From NCBI GenBank assembly GCA_964452775.1, contig CAYVQP010000040.1, positions 1 to 41,012 of the forward strand: a stretch of 41,012 bases of DNA. Reading direction: 5' to 3'. The notes beneath the pieces were generated by a model that did not search any database, was not told the DNA's origin, and saw nothing but the letters and a program-made list of their open reading frames with translations. Both the position numbers and the translations under genes were made by a program. Position 1 is the first letter of the stretch. Each line of letters starts with the position of its first letter. This stretch comes from JACKCB01 sp964452775. GTDB lineage: Bacteria > Chloroflexota > Anaerolineae > Promineifilales > Promineifilaceae. This document shows positions 8,079 to 14,803 of the stretch, one piece after another.

Positions 8079-9509
8079 TCCGGCAGCGTTTCCCTGAGAC
8101 GAGCGCCGCGCCAGTTGCAAGGCTTCTTCTGCGGTATTGATCTCGCCCACCGCCTGCGCTTCCTGCAGGAGCGCCAGCAGCCGGCCCACCTCCGGCCCGG
8201 GCTTCAGGTCCAGCGCCAAGATCAGCTCGCTCCCACTAAGCAGCGGCGGCGGCTTGACGCTTTCCTCATAATGGTTGAAATAATGGTCAAGCAGCCGGCT
8301 GACCGTGTCCAGCAAGACCGGCCACGTCTGGCTCTCAGCCGGCGTTTCATACGTCGCCAGGTGATCGGCCAGGCTGAGCAGGGCGATGTCCGGCCCGGTG
8401 TCGCCGGTCTTGCGAAAGTAGCGGTATATCGCTCGCCGGGTAAGGGATGGGGCGGCTGCCAGGTGCAGCGGGCGCATATGGCCGGCAACAATATGTTTCA
8501 CCGTCCGGCAGACGTCGTTGCTCAGGTGCAACTGCTGCAGGCGATGCTTGGCCAGGCGCGCACCCGCCGCTTCGTGCCCGAAGAAGCGGATGCGTCCATT
8601 CTCCTCAGTTGTGCTGGTCTCCGGCTTGCCCACATCGTGGAACAGCGCTCCCAGCCTTAGCGCGACTCGCCCGGTCAGCCGGCCGTCCAGGGGGCGTAGC
8701 AGGTGCTTTCTCATCGCTAAGCGATAGGGTGCAAGCGCCCCGCCCGCCTGCGCCAGCACCGGCTCATCGCCGGGCTGCTCGTCAAAGATCAACGACTCCA
8801 GTTGGACCAACCGGCGCAACACGCCACAGGTGTGGTTGAAGACATCCAGGTAATGGGGTGGGGATTGGGCGACGCCGGCAGTCGCCTCAACTTCCGGCAG
8901 CACTCTTGCCAGCAACCCCAGGTGCTCCAGCTGTTGCAGGGCCAGGTGCGGGGTCCCCGCCATGAGCAGCTTGATTAGCTCTTCGCCAACGCGCTCAACT
9001 GAGACGCGCTCAAGGCTGTCGCCAACCGCGCGGGTCGCCGCGATGGTCTCATCCGTCAGGCGCAGGTCAAAGCGCAGCGCCATGCGGACGGCGCGCAGCG
9101 CGCGCACGGGATCATCGGCGATGGCCTGCGGCTGTGTCTGTCGCACCCAGCCGGCCTGCATGTCCGATCTGCCTCCGCAGGGATCAACGATCTCACTCGT
9201 CGTCCGGCCACCGACGGGAAGCCCCATCGCATTGAGGGTGAAGTCTCGCTCTCTAAGGTCCGCTTCCAGGCCGGCCCCTCGCAGGCGCGCAAAGTCCAGT
9301 GTGGTCTGATTATCCGCCAGCACGACCCGCCCCACGTCACGCTCCCGATCCAGGACATAGGCGGGCCGGCCCAGCCGGTCGGCCACGTGGAAGGCGAGCT
9401 GGATGCCCCCCTTCGCCACCACGAAGTCCAGATCGCCGGGTGGAATACCCAGATACGCATCGCGCACCGCGCCGCCCACCAGATAAATCGGCTCACTCGT
9501 TGCCAGCAA
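8073..9509 (-). CDS. cca: tRNA nucleotidyltransferase / poly(A) polymerase family with HD domain
   Basis: Adds or repairs the 3' CCA of tRNAs (or polyadenylates RNA). The class II head motif LVGGAVRDAYLG is followed by GDLDFVV carrying the DxD metal ligands. The RNA-binding middle (RDFTLNAMGLPV, DDPVRALRAVRMALRFDLRL) and a C-terminal HD domain (GALFHDVGKPETS) follow. The listed start is TTG 9509, but this leaves only nine residues before the LVGG motif. The same frame stays open upstream (residues EPILLATS and earlier) into the end of hpt with no ATG/GTG/TTG, so the true start may be a rare codon nearer hpt. Probably co-transcribed with hpt. Confidence 0.9.
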   Translation of the reverse strand: MLATSEPIYLVGGAVRDAYLGIPPGDLDFVVAKGGIQLAFHVADRLGRPAYVLDRERDVGRVVLADNQTTLDFARLRGAGLEADLRERDFTLNAMGLPVGGRTTSEIVDPCGGRSDMQAGWVRQTQPQAIADDPVRALRAVRMALRFDLRLTDETIAATRAVGDSLERVSVERVGEELIKLLMAGTPHLALQQLEHLGLLARVLPEVEATAGVAQSPPHYLDVFNHTCGVLRRLVQLESLIFDEQPGDEPVLAQAGGALAPYRLAMRKHLLRPLDGRLTGRVALRLGALFHDVGKPETSTTEENGRIRFFGHEAAGARLAKHRLQQLHLSNDVCRTVKHIVAGHMRPLHLAAAPSLTRRAIYRYFRKTGDTGPDIALLSLADHLATYETPAESQTWPVLLDTVSRLLDHYFNHYEESVKPPPLLSGSELILALDLKPGPEVGRLLALLQEAQAVGEINTAEEALQLARRSSQGNAAGS

Positions 9510-9589
9510 AATAGGCTCAAGCTCCGCCAGGAGAGGGGAAAGCAGAAGCGGGCGGTCGCCGCTTGGCTCCGACTGGGCTTGCGAATTGC

Positions 9590-10144
9590 TCAGGAGAATA
9601 CCTCTGATTTGAGCACGGCAATGAACGGTAGATTGCGGTATCGCTGGTCATAATCCAGCCCGTAGCCGACGACAAATTCATCCGGGATGTCGAAACCCAC
9701 GTAGTCGATCGGCACCTCTACCTCGCGGCGAGAGGGTTTATTCAGCAGGGTGCAGATCTGCAGGGAACCCGGGTTGCGCGCCAAAAGCAGCCGGCGCATG
9801 TAAGCCAATGTGCGTCCGCTATCAATGATGTCTTCTACGATCAACACATCCCGCCCGCTGATATCCTGCTTCAGGTCCAGGATAATCTGGACCGCGCCGC
9901 TGCTGGTTGTGCCGGAGCCATAGCTGGAGATGGCCATAAAATCCAGCTCGTGAGGCATGCTCAACCGCCGACTCAGGTCAGCCAGAAACATGTATGCTCC
10001 TTTCAAGACGCACAAGAGCAGCGGGTTCTCGACTTCGGCGTAATCAGTTGCAATCGCTTCTGCAAGTTCTACGATGCGGGCATTTAAGCGATCCTCATTG
10101 ATCAATACGTGATCAATGTCGTCGCAAAGATTCTGCTTGGTCAC
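9590..10144 (-). CDS. hpt: Hypoxanthine phosphoribosyltransferase
   Basis: Salvages hypoxanthine/guanine to IMP/GMP using PRPP. The PRPP-binding signature VLIVEDIIDSGRTL is intact. The early LLCVLKGAYMFLADL loop and C-terminal VGYGLDYDQRYRNLPFIAVL block match the family. The 184-aa length is normal. The start is GTG 10144 behind AAGGAGG at ideal spacing. It lies upstream of cca on the same strand, 69 nt downstream of tdk. Together with tdk it forms a small nucleotide-salvage cluster. Confidence 0.96.
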   Translation of the reverse strand: MTKQNLCDDIDHVLINEDRLNARIVELAEAIATDYAEVENPLLLCVLKGAYMFLADLSRRLSMPHELDFMAISSYGSGTTSSGAVQIILDLKQDISGRDVLIVEDIIDSGRTLAYMRRLLLARNPGSLQICTLLNKPSRREVEVPIDYVGFDIPDEFVVGYGLDYDQRYRNLPFIAVLKSEVFS

Positions 10145-10213
10145 TTACTCCTCCTTCAGCGCTGACTTGTGCGGTGGGTTTGAGATCGGCGGTGTAATCA
10201 GTTGTCTTGCGGG

Positions 10214-10807
10214 TTATTCGGCCGATCCATTGCGCGCCGGAAGGACTTCGTGGCATCGCCGGCAGCGCGCTTCATACACCTCTGCCGCCCCGACCATGAC
10301 CACAGGGTCGTCCCAGGCAGCGGCCCGGCCGTCTATCAGCCGCTGAGTCCGGCTGGCGTCCTCTCCGCAGACGACGCAAATGGCGTGCAACTTGTCCACC
10401 GCTTCGGCCCGGCTGAGCAACTCCGGCATCGAGCCGAAGGGGACGCCGCGAAAGTCCGTGTCCAGACCGGCGCAAATGACGCGTTTGCCGGCTCGGGCCA
10501 GATCGTCGCAGAGAGCGACGATGCCGGCGTCAAAGAACTGCACTTCGTCAATAGCCACCACGGTCGTTTCCGGCAGTATGCTGGCGCGTAACTCGCCGGT
10601 AGTGTTAACCGGTTGCGCTTCTAAACCCATCCCATTGTGTGATGTCACCCGCTGCACACCGTAGCGCGTGTCGATGATTGGTTTGAATACCTGCACATTC
10701 TGTCTGGCAATGATCGCGCGCCGAACACGCCGGATCAGCTCCTCCGTCTTGCCGCTGAACATGCTGCCGCAAATCAACTCCACTTGTCCGTAATGGTGAT
10801 TACCCAT
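10214..10807 (-). CDS. tdk: Thymidine kinase
   Basis: Phosphorylates thymidine to dTMP in pyrimidine salvage. The P-loop is GSMFSGKTEEL, the Walker-B-like lasso is AIDEVQFFD, and the zinc-binding cysteines are CVVC near residue 145 and CRRC in the C-terminal part, as in type II enzymes. ATG 10807 is preferred. The GTG at 10816 lies only 2 nt after the sole G-rich stretch (GGGG), too close for a ribosome site. This gives 197 aa, normal for the family. A terminator at 10902-10931 separates it from the ribosomal protein operon upstream, so it should have its own promoter, which I could not identify with confidence. Confidence 0.95.
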   Translation of the reverse strand: MGNHHYGQVELICGSMFSGKTEELIRRVRRAIIARQNVQVFKPIIDTRYGVQRVTSHNGMGLEAQPVNTTGELRASILPETTVVAIDEVQFFDAGIVALCDDLARAGKRVICAGLDTDFRGVPFGSMPELLSRAEAVDKLHAICVVCGEDASRTQRLIDGRAAAWDDPVVMVGAAEVYEARCRRCHEVLPARNGSAE

Positions 10808-10901
10808 AGCGATCACTACCCCAAAAGAATAGCCGCCCCATGCGCACTCAATACTCTGTAGTGAGCCGAAATCTCAGCTTGCGGGCGGCTGTATGGAAAA
10901 C

Positions 10902-10931
10902 AAAAAAGGCAGAGACCCGATTGTATCTGCC
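10902..10931 (-). terminator. Rho-independent terminator after the rplU-rpmA-rpmE operon
   Basis: On the minus strand GGCAGA (10931-10926) pairs with TCTGCC (10913-10908) and is followed directly by six Ts (10907-10902). Confidence 0.8.
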
Positions 10932-11013
10932 TTCTTGTTATCAGACTATTACGCCGAAGGACTTCGAGGCTATTGGTCGCCTGCTCAGCGTCTAGCGCGT
11001 TACGGCCGGGCGA

Positions 11014-11460
11014 TTATTCGATCAACCCTTCGTTTCGCAGGTACTTGCGGATATCAATCAGCGCCTTCCGGCCGACGCCGGGGATCGCCAGGATAGTATC
11101 TTCGCCCTGCTCCAGCGCCTGGACGAGGTCGCCCACGGTGGTGAGGCCGGCCTCCTGCAAGGCGGCTACTGCGCGCGTCGTCAACTCGATGTTGTCAATG
11201 GAAGCGTTCAGCGGCGAGCCACGCTCGATTACCTGTTCGCGTTCTTTGATCATCTCGTCGCGGCGCTTGAGGCGCAACATGAAGCGGTCTACCTGACCTT
11301 CCGTGTCCAGCAGGCGCTGTTGGCCGGTGTAGAACGGGTGGGTGCCGGACCAGACTTCGACATGCAGTTCCGGCTTGGTCGCCCCAACGGTCATGATCAA
11401 CTCACCGTTGAGCAACACCTTTGCCTCCGGGTACCATTTCGGATGGATTTCAGCTTTCAT
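11014..11460 (-). CDS. rpmE: Ribosomal protein bL31 fused to an RNA polymerase alpha-CTD-like domain
   Basis: Residues 1-66 are a bL31 (MKAEIHPKWYPEAKV start, WSGTHPFYTGQQRLLDTEG, VDRFMLRLKRR). The zinc cysteines of E. coli L31 are absent; positions 37 and 40 are Trp and Thr. A charged, probably helical linker (67-83) leads to residues 84-148, which align with the C-terminal domain of RNA polymerase alpha: DNIELTTRAVAALQEAGL, TVGDLVQ and IPGVGRKALIDIRKYL correspond to E. coli DDLELTVRSANCLKAEAI, YIGDLVQ and TPNLGKKSLTEIKDVL. The equivalents of DNA-contact residues R265, G296 and K298 are kept (R96, G130, K132); N268 and S299 are Ala. The ATG overlaps the rpmA stop (ATGA, 11460-11457). One open frame, no frameshift. 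Confidence 0.9.
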   Translation of the reverse strand: MKAEIHPKWYPEAKVLLNGELIMTVGATKPELHVEVWSGTHPFYTGQQRLLDTEGQVDRFMLRLKRRDEMIKEREQVIERGSPLNASIDNIELTTRAVAALQEAGLTTVGDLVQALEQGEDTILAIPGVGRKALIDIRKYLRNEGLIE

Positions 11461-11723
11461 GCTTCACCTTCCGCCGCCGGATAAACGCTGACGACCTTCC
11501 GGCCATATTTGGTCTCAAAGGTCACCTGCCCCGCGACAAGGGCAAAAATGGTATAATCTTTACCGAGGCCGACATTCTCGCCGGGCTTGAACTTGGTGCC
11601 GTTCTGCCGGATGATAATGTTGCCGGGGATAACATACTCGCCGCCGTAACGTTTGACGCCCAGCCGCTTGGCATTGCTGTCACGGCCGTTGCGAGTAGAG
11701 CCGCTGCCTTTCTTGTGTGCCAT
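11457..11723 (-). CDS. rpmA: 50S ribosomal protein bL27
   Basis: A basic 88-aa protein reaching the peptidyl-transferase centre. It starts with the canonical MAHKKGSGSTRNGRDSNAKR and continues GVKRYGGEYVIPGNIIIRQNG. There is no Firmicutes-type cleavable N-terminal extension. ATG 11723 is preceded by GGAGAAGG. It follows rplU by 18 nt, the classic L21-L27 pair. Its TGA overlaps the ATG of the L31 fusion gene, implying translational coupling of the two. Confidence 0.98.
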   Translation of the reverse strand: MAHKKGSGSTRNGRDSNAKRLGVKRYGGEYVIPGNIIIRQNGTKFKPGENVGLGKDYTIFALVAGQVTFETKYGRKVVSVYPAAEGEA

Positions 11724-11741
11724 GAGCTTTCCTTCTCCTAC

Positions 11742-12059
11742 TTACTCGCCCGCGCTAACTTCGTCAATGCGGATGCGGGTATATTGCTGCCGGTGTCCCT
11801 GACGGTGGCGATAGCGCTTCTTGGGACGATACTTCCATACAAAGATTTTCTCGCCCTTATACTGTTCGGTGACAGTTGCCTTGACAGAAGCGCCGTCTAC
11901 GAAGGGCTGGCCTACCTTGATGGTATCGCCATTAGCGACGAGAAGAACTTGCTCCAGATCAAACTGTTCACCGACTTCAAAGGGCAGCTTCTCAACACTG
12001 AAGCTGTGACCTTCTTCGGCGCGGTACTGCCGGCCGCCACTTTTTACAATTGCGTACAC
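11742..12059 (-). CDS. rplU: 50S ribosomal protein bL21
   Basis: Binds 23S rRNA in the large subunit. The start (V/M)YAIVKSGGRQYRAEEG and the basic C-terminal KKRYRHRQGHRQQYTRIRID are diagnostic. I start at GTG 12059, 5 nt after GGAGG (12069-12065); longer frames would add non-homologous residues. This gives 105 aa, normal for L21. It is the first gene of the rplU-rpmA-rpmE operon, with a near-consensus promoter at 12207-12179 and a leader of about 110 nt that begins with a hairpin. Confidence 0.97.
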   Translation of the reverse strand: MYAIVKSGGRQYRAEEGHSFSVEKLPFEVGEQFDLEQVLLVANGDTIKVGQPFVDGASVKATVTEQYKGEKIFVWKYRPKKRYRHRQGHRQQYTRIRIDEVSAGE

Positions 12060-12139
12060 TTTTGCCTCCAGCAAGAACCGGCTCCAAGAGGACCGCCACA
12101 AAGTGGGTAGTGCGGCTTCTCGCGGGCCGGTCATATTTC

Positions 12140-12167
12140 GTATTGGTAGTGATCGGATGACCAATAC
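12140..12167 (-). promoter_or_regulatory. Leader hairpin of the rplU operon
   Basis: Perfect 8-bp inverted repeat GTATTGGT (12140-12147) / ACCAATAC (12160-12167) with a 12-nt loop. It begins only a few nt after the expected transcription start (~12172). Its position at the 5' end of a ribosomal protein mRNA suggests a protein-binding leader or a stabilising stem; this role is inferred. Confidence 0.55.
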
Positions 12168-12178
12168 AACGACCCCTG

Positions 12179-12207
12179 ATTATAGACCGGTCGCCGGCGG
12201 CTGTCAA
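12179..12207 (-). promoter_or_regulatory. Consensus sigma-70 promoter of the rplU operon
   Basis: Minus strand: TTGACA (12207-12202), 17-bp spacer, TATAAT (12184-12179). Both hexamers match the consensus perfectly. Confidence 0.9.
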
Positions 12208-12408
12208 AGCGATTTTCACAAAAAGTCATGGACCTGCCTGCCGACGCCGAAGCGCCGTTCCAGGCGCTCGATCATGGCTCGCGCCCGCTGGATATGAAAA
12301 TGAAGCCGCTCGCTCACCGTACCGGTTATTGCAAAGAAGCCTGAGATCGGGTAGCCTACGGCTGCTCATCGTGAGAGTGTGAAGGTGGTTTCATGATCGC
12401 AGTGTTCA
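12208..12408. other. Intergenic stretch with a short unrecognised open frame
   Basis: No convincing gene. On the minus strand an open frame of about 50 codons ends at TGA 12218-12216. It reads ...ISGFFAITGTVSERLHFH and then RARAMIERLERRFGVGRQ, with only a GTG (12317) or ATG (12275) as possible starts and no ribosome site. It looks like the tail of a lost gene, but I cannot name it. Confidence 0.3.
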
Positions 12409-12436
12409 TTGTGCAACGAAACTATCACAATATAAA
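12409..12436 (+). promoter_or_regulatory. Putative promoter directly abutting the Na/Pi-type gene
   Basis: TTGTGC (12409-12414), 16-bp spacer, TATAAA (12431-12436). The GTG start of the next gene is 5 nt further on, so the transcript would be leaderless or nearly so. Confidence 0.5.
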
Positions 12437-12441
12437 CGAAC

Positions 12442-13560
12442 GTGAGTGAGCCGATTAAGGCAGACCCCGGCGCGCCGGACGAGGCTGCAGCAGCTGCGCG
12501 CCGGCGCAAAGTGAAGCGAACAGGACGGCGGCTGGGGAAAGCGGGACTGTTTGTAGTCAGTCTCTTCCTCTTCATCCTGGCAATCACACTGATGAAAGAA
12601 GGGGCGCGCGACCTGGCCCCTCTGGTGCGAGATCGTTTCCATGTGACCAATCCGGCCAATAGTCTGGGCTTTGGCTGGCTCTTCGCTTACATCGTGATGA
12701 GCGGATCGCCGGTGGCGGCAGCAGCGCTTACTTTCTTTGATGCCGGCGTAATTGACCAACTCAGCACATTTACCATGATTACCGGCAGCCGGCTGGGAGC
12801 CAGCTTCATTGTATTGTTCATCGGCTTCATCTACGTGATGCGCGGCCGGAACAGAGGGACCAGCCTGAGCATGGGGTTGCTCTCGCTCATCGTCACCGGC
12901 ACCACCTACCTCGTCGCAATGGGAGTAGGGGTAATACTCCTACAGAACGAGTGGCTGCAAACTCTCAGACCGAGTTCGGGAGCCTTGTTGACCTCGGCTA
13001 CCGACCTCATCTTTGACCCGATTACGGCCTTCTTCCTGTCATTTCTGCCGCGCTGGTCGCTCTTTGTGGTTGGTTTCGCTATCATAATGATCAGCTTCAA
13101 CTTGTTTGATCGCTGCCTGCCGCAGATGAGTATACGCGAGAGCCACGTCGGCAGTATGTCACGCCTGGTGTACCAACCCTGGGTAATGTTCCTGTTGGGC
13201 GCCAGTATTACCCTGATTTCCATGTCCGTTAGTGTTTCGCTGAGCATTCTGGTTCCGCTCAGCCAGCGAGGTTTTGTCCGGCGGGAGAATGTCATCCCCT
13301 ATATCATGGGGGCCAATATCACGACCTTTGTGGACACCTTGTTGGCAGCCGTCCTGCTGAATAACCCGCAAGCGTTCACCATTGTGTTAGCAGAGATGCT
13401 CAGCATCATGATCGTATCTCTGTTTATTTTGGCGTTATTCTTCCGCACCTATCAAGAAAAGATGATCGATCTGGTCAACGTGATCACGGCCAACAATCGC
13501 AATCTAGCTATTTTCATGTTGACAATCCTGATCGTGCCCGTCGTTCTGCTGTTCATCTAG
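12442..13560 (+). CDS. Na+/phosphate cotransporter family membrane protein
   Basis: A 372-aa polytopic inner-membrane protein with about nine hydrophobic segments after a short basic cytoplasmic N-terminus (ARRRKVKRTGRRLGK). Two family-type repeats are seen: ITGSRLGASFIVLFIGF in the first half and IMGANITTFVDTLLAAVL in the second, resembling the paired signatures of Na/Pi cotransporters. There is no C-terminal PhoU domain, so it is the short form. The ion and substrate are inferred from family only. GTG 12442 has no ribosome site, but a -10-like TATAAA ends 5 nt upstream, suggesting leaderless translation. A Usp-domain gene follows after 11 nt and is surely in the same operon. Confidence 0.75.
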   Translation: MSEPIKADPGAPDEAAAAARRRKVKRTGRRLGKAGLFVVSLFLFILAITLMKEGARDLAPLVRDRFHVTNPANSLGFGWLFAYIVMSGSPVAAAALTFFDAGVIDQLSTFTMITGSRLGASFIVLFIGFIYVMRGRNRGTSLSMGLLSLIVTGTTYLVAMGVGVILLQNEWLQTLRPSSGALLTSATDLIFDPITAFFLSFLPRWSLFVVGFAIIMISFNLFDRCLPQMSIRESHVGSMSRLVYQPWVMFLLGASITLISMSVSVSLSILVPLSQRGFVRRENVIPYIMGANITTFVDTLLAAVLLNNPQAFTIVLAEMLSIMIVSLFILALFFRTYQEKMIDLVNVITANNRNLAIFMLTILIVPVVLLFI

Positions 13561-13571
13561 GAGTCTGATCG

Positions 13572-14384
13572 ATGCGTATTCTCGTTGCAACCGGCGGCGC
13601 TCCCCATTCGGATGTGGCTGTCCGCTTTGCCGGCTTGCTCCACCAAATTGCCGGCGGATCGCTCACCGTGTTGACGGTGATCAAGCACGAGGTGGAGCGG
13701 CCGCAAGCCGAAGCTATCCTGGTCCGGGCAAAAGCCCTGTTGCCATCCTCACCAGACATGCAGGCAAGTATCCGCATCGGCAAGCCGGCGGATGAGATCG
13801 TGCGTGAGGCCAAGGAGATGGCTTCGACGTTGATCGTCGTGGGGGATAGGATGGAACACGGCCTGGTACGGCGGCTGCTGGCGCCGACGGCCGAACGAGT
13901 GATCGCTAACATGCCCTGCCCGGTACTGATTGCCCGAGGTGAGCCGCGACCACTGCGCCGCGCGCTGGTCTGCGAGGGCGGCCGGGTTCCCACACTACTC
14001 AGCCGGCTGATTGACCGTCTGCCTATCTTCCTGCGCCACGTAGACGAGCTGATGGTATTGCATGTCATGTCCCAAATTGCGGCGGCCCCCGGCGTGCCCG
14101 GCTGGCAACTACGCGCCGACGCCCGGGAGCTGATTGAGCAGCATACCCCCGAAGGTGCGCTTCTGGAAGAGGACATCACTCGCCTGGAGGAGCTGAATGT
14201 TCGCGCAAGCGCGAAAGTGCGCCACGGCATGGTCGTCCGGGAGATCCTGTCCGAGGCGCGCGGCGGCGACTACGATCTGGTTGTAATTGGAGCGCATCAG
14301 GTCAAAGGGTGGGAGCACTTCCTGCTGGACGATCTGGCGCACGAGATCATCAGCGAGGCTGACCGGCCGCTGCTCATTATTTAG
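13572..14384 (+). CDS. Tandem universal stress protein (UspA) domains
   Basis: A 270-aa cytoplasmic protein with two Usp folds. The first (1-~118) starts MRILVATGGAPHSDVAVRFA and ends with VVGDRMEHGLVRRLLAPTAERVIANMPCPVLIA. The second (~128-270) ends DLVVIGAHQVKGWEHFLLDDLAHEIISEADRPLLII. The ATP-binding pattern G-2x-G-9x-G(S/T) is degenerate in both: GDRMEHGLVRR and GAHQVKGWEHF lack the full glycine set. ATP binding is therefore uncertain. It begins 11 nt after the Na/Pi-type transporter behind GGAG. A regulatory role for the transporter is a reasonable guess. Confidence 0.85.
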   Translation: MRILVATGGAPHSDVAVRFAGLLHQIAGGSLTVLTVIKHEVERPQAEAILVRAKALLPSSPDMQASIRIGKPADEIVREAKEMASTLIVVGDRMEHGLVRRLLAPTAERVIANMPCPVLIARGEPRPLRRALVCEGGRVPTLLSRLIDRLPIFLRHVDELMVLHVMSQIAAAPGVPGWQLRADARELIEQHTPEGALLEEDITRLEELNVRASAKVRHGMVVREILSEARGGDYDLVVIGAHQVKGWEHFLLDDLAHEIISEADRPLLII

Positions 14385-14613
14385 TCATCGGCCGGCGCGC
14401 TTGGCGTCATCAAGGTCGGCCGGCGCGAGGGCCTGATCACGGGTGAGCAGGCGTAAGCGGCGCGCTCTTTTCAAGAGATCTTCCAGCTCTACATTCCGGC
14501 TGCGCACACTCTGCTCGATGCAGATGATGACCTCACTGTTGATCCTGCGACGGTTGGTGGCCGCGACGCGCATACAACTCCGGAGGGATGTTCTTGACGG
14601 TGATAGTTGGCAT
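14385..14613 (-). pseudogene. Frame-shifted FitA-like (RHH) antitoxin relic without its toxin
   Basis: From ATG 14613 the frame reads MPTITVKNIPPELY, the typical start of FitA/VapB-like ribbon-helix-helix antitoxins. One base later, in another frame, the family pattern resumes: RVAATNRRRINSEVIICIEQ, then DLLKRARRLRLLTRDQ, ending DLDDAKRAGR at the TGA 14387-14385. Relative to the family a few residues after ELY are also missing, so the lesion looks like a small deletion causing a frameshift. The place where a VapC/PIN toxin would follow is taken by the 3' end of the Usp gene, whose TAG abuts this stop codon. A decayed toxin-antitoxin remnant is the best reading. Confidence 0.7.
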
Positions 14614-14789
14614 GGGGTGGTTCCATCGTAAGGTTGTCCCGGCGTTCGCGCATAGCGACCGTCTGCGCCGGGAAAGCGGCTACGCGCGCCGGCTCCCACC
14701 TTCTCCAGCAGCCAGATGCCGGCTAACTCCGCCTCGCTCAGCTCGTGGCAGAAATCTGATTTGAGTTACTCATCATGCACAACTTTGGC
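14614..14789. other. Intergenic stretch upstream of the antitoxin relic
   Basis: No complete gene. The minus strand holds an open frame continuing from the relic's second frame (…ELSEAELAGIWLLEKVGAG…) with no good start. It may be a remnant of another gene, but I do not recognise it. Confidence 0.3.
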
Positions 14790-14795
14790 TACAAT
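14790..14795 (+). promoter_or_regulatory. -10 box adjoining the LysM/M23 gene (leaderless candidate)
   Basis: TACAAT (14790-14795) ends 8 nt before the ATG at 14804, and no ribosome site lies between. No clear -35 is seen. Transcription would start at or within a couple of bases of the ATG. Confidence 0.5.
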
Positions 14796-14803
14796 ATGTC
14801 AAC

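Noticed and set aside
12060..12164. 35-codon N-terminal extension of L21
   Set aside because: It covers the leader and the ribosome site; L21 homology begins at GTG 12059.
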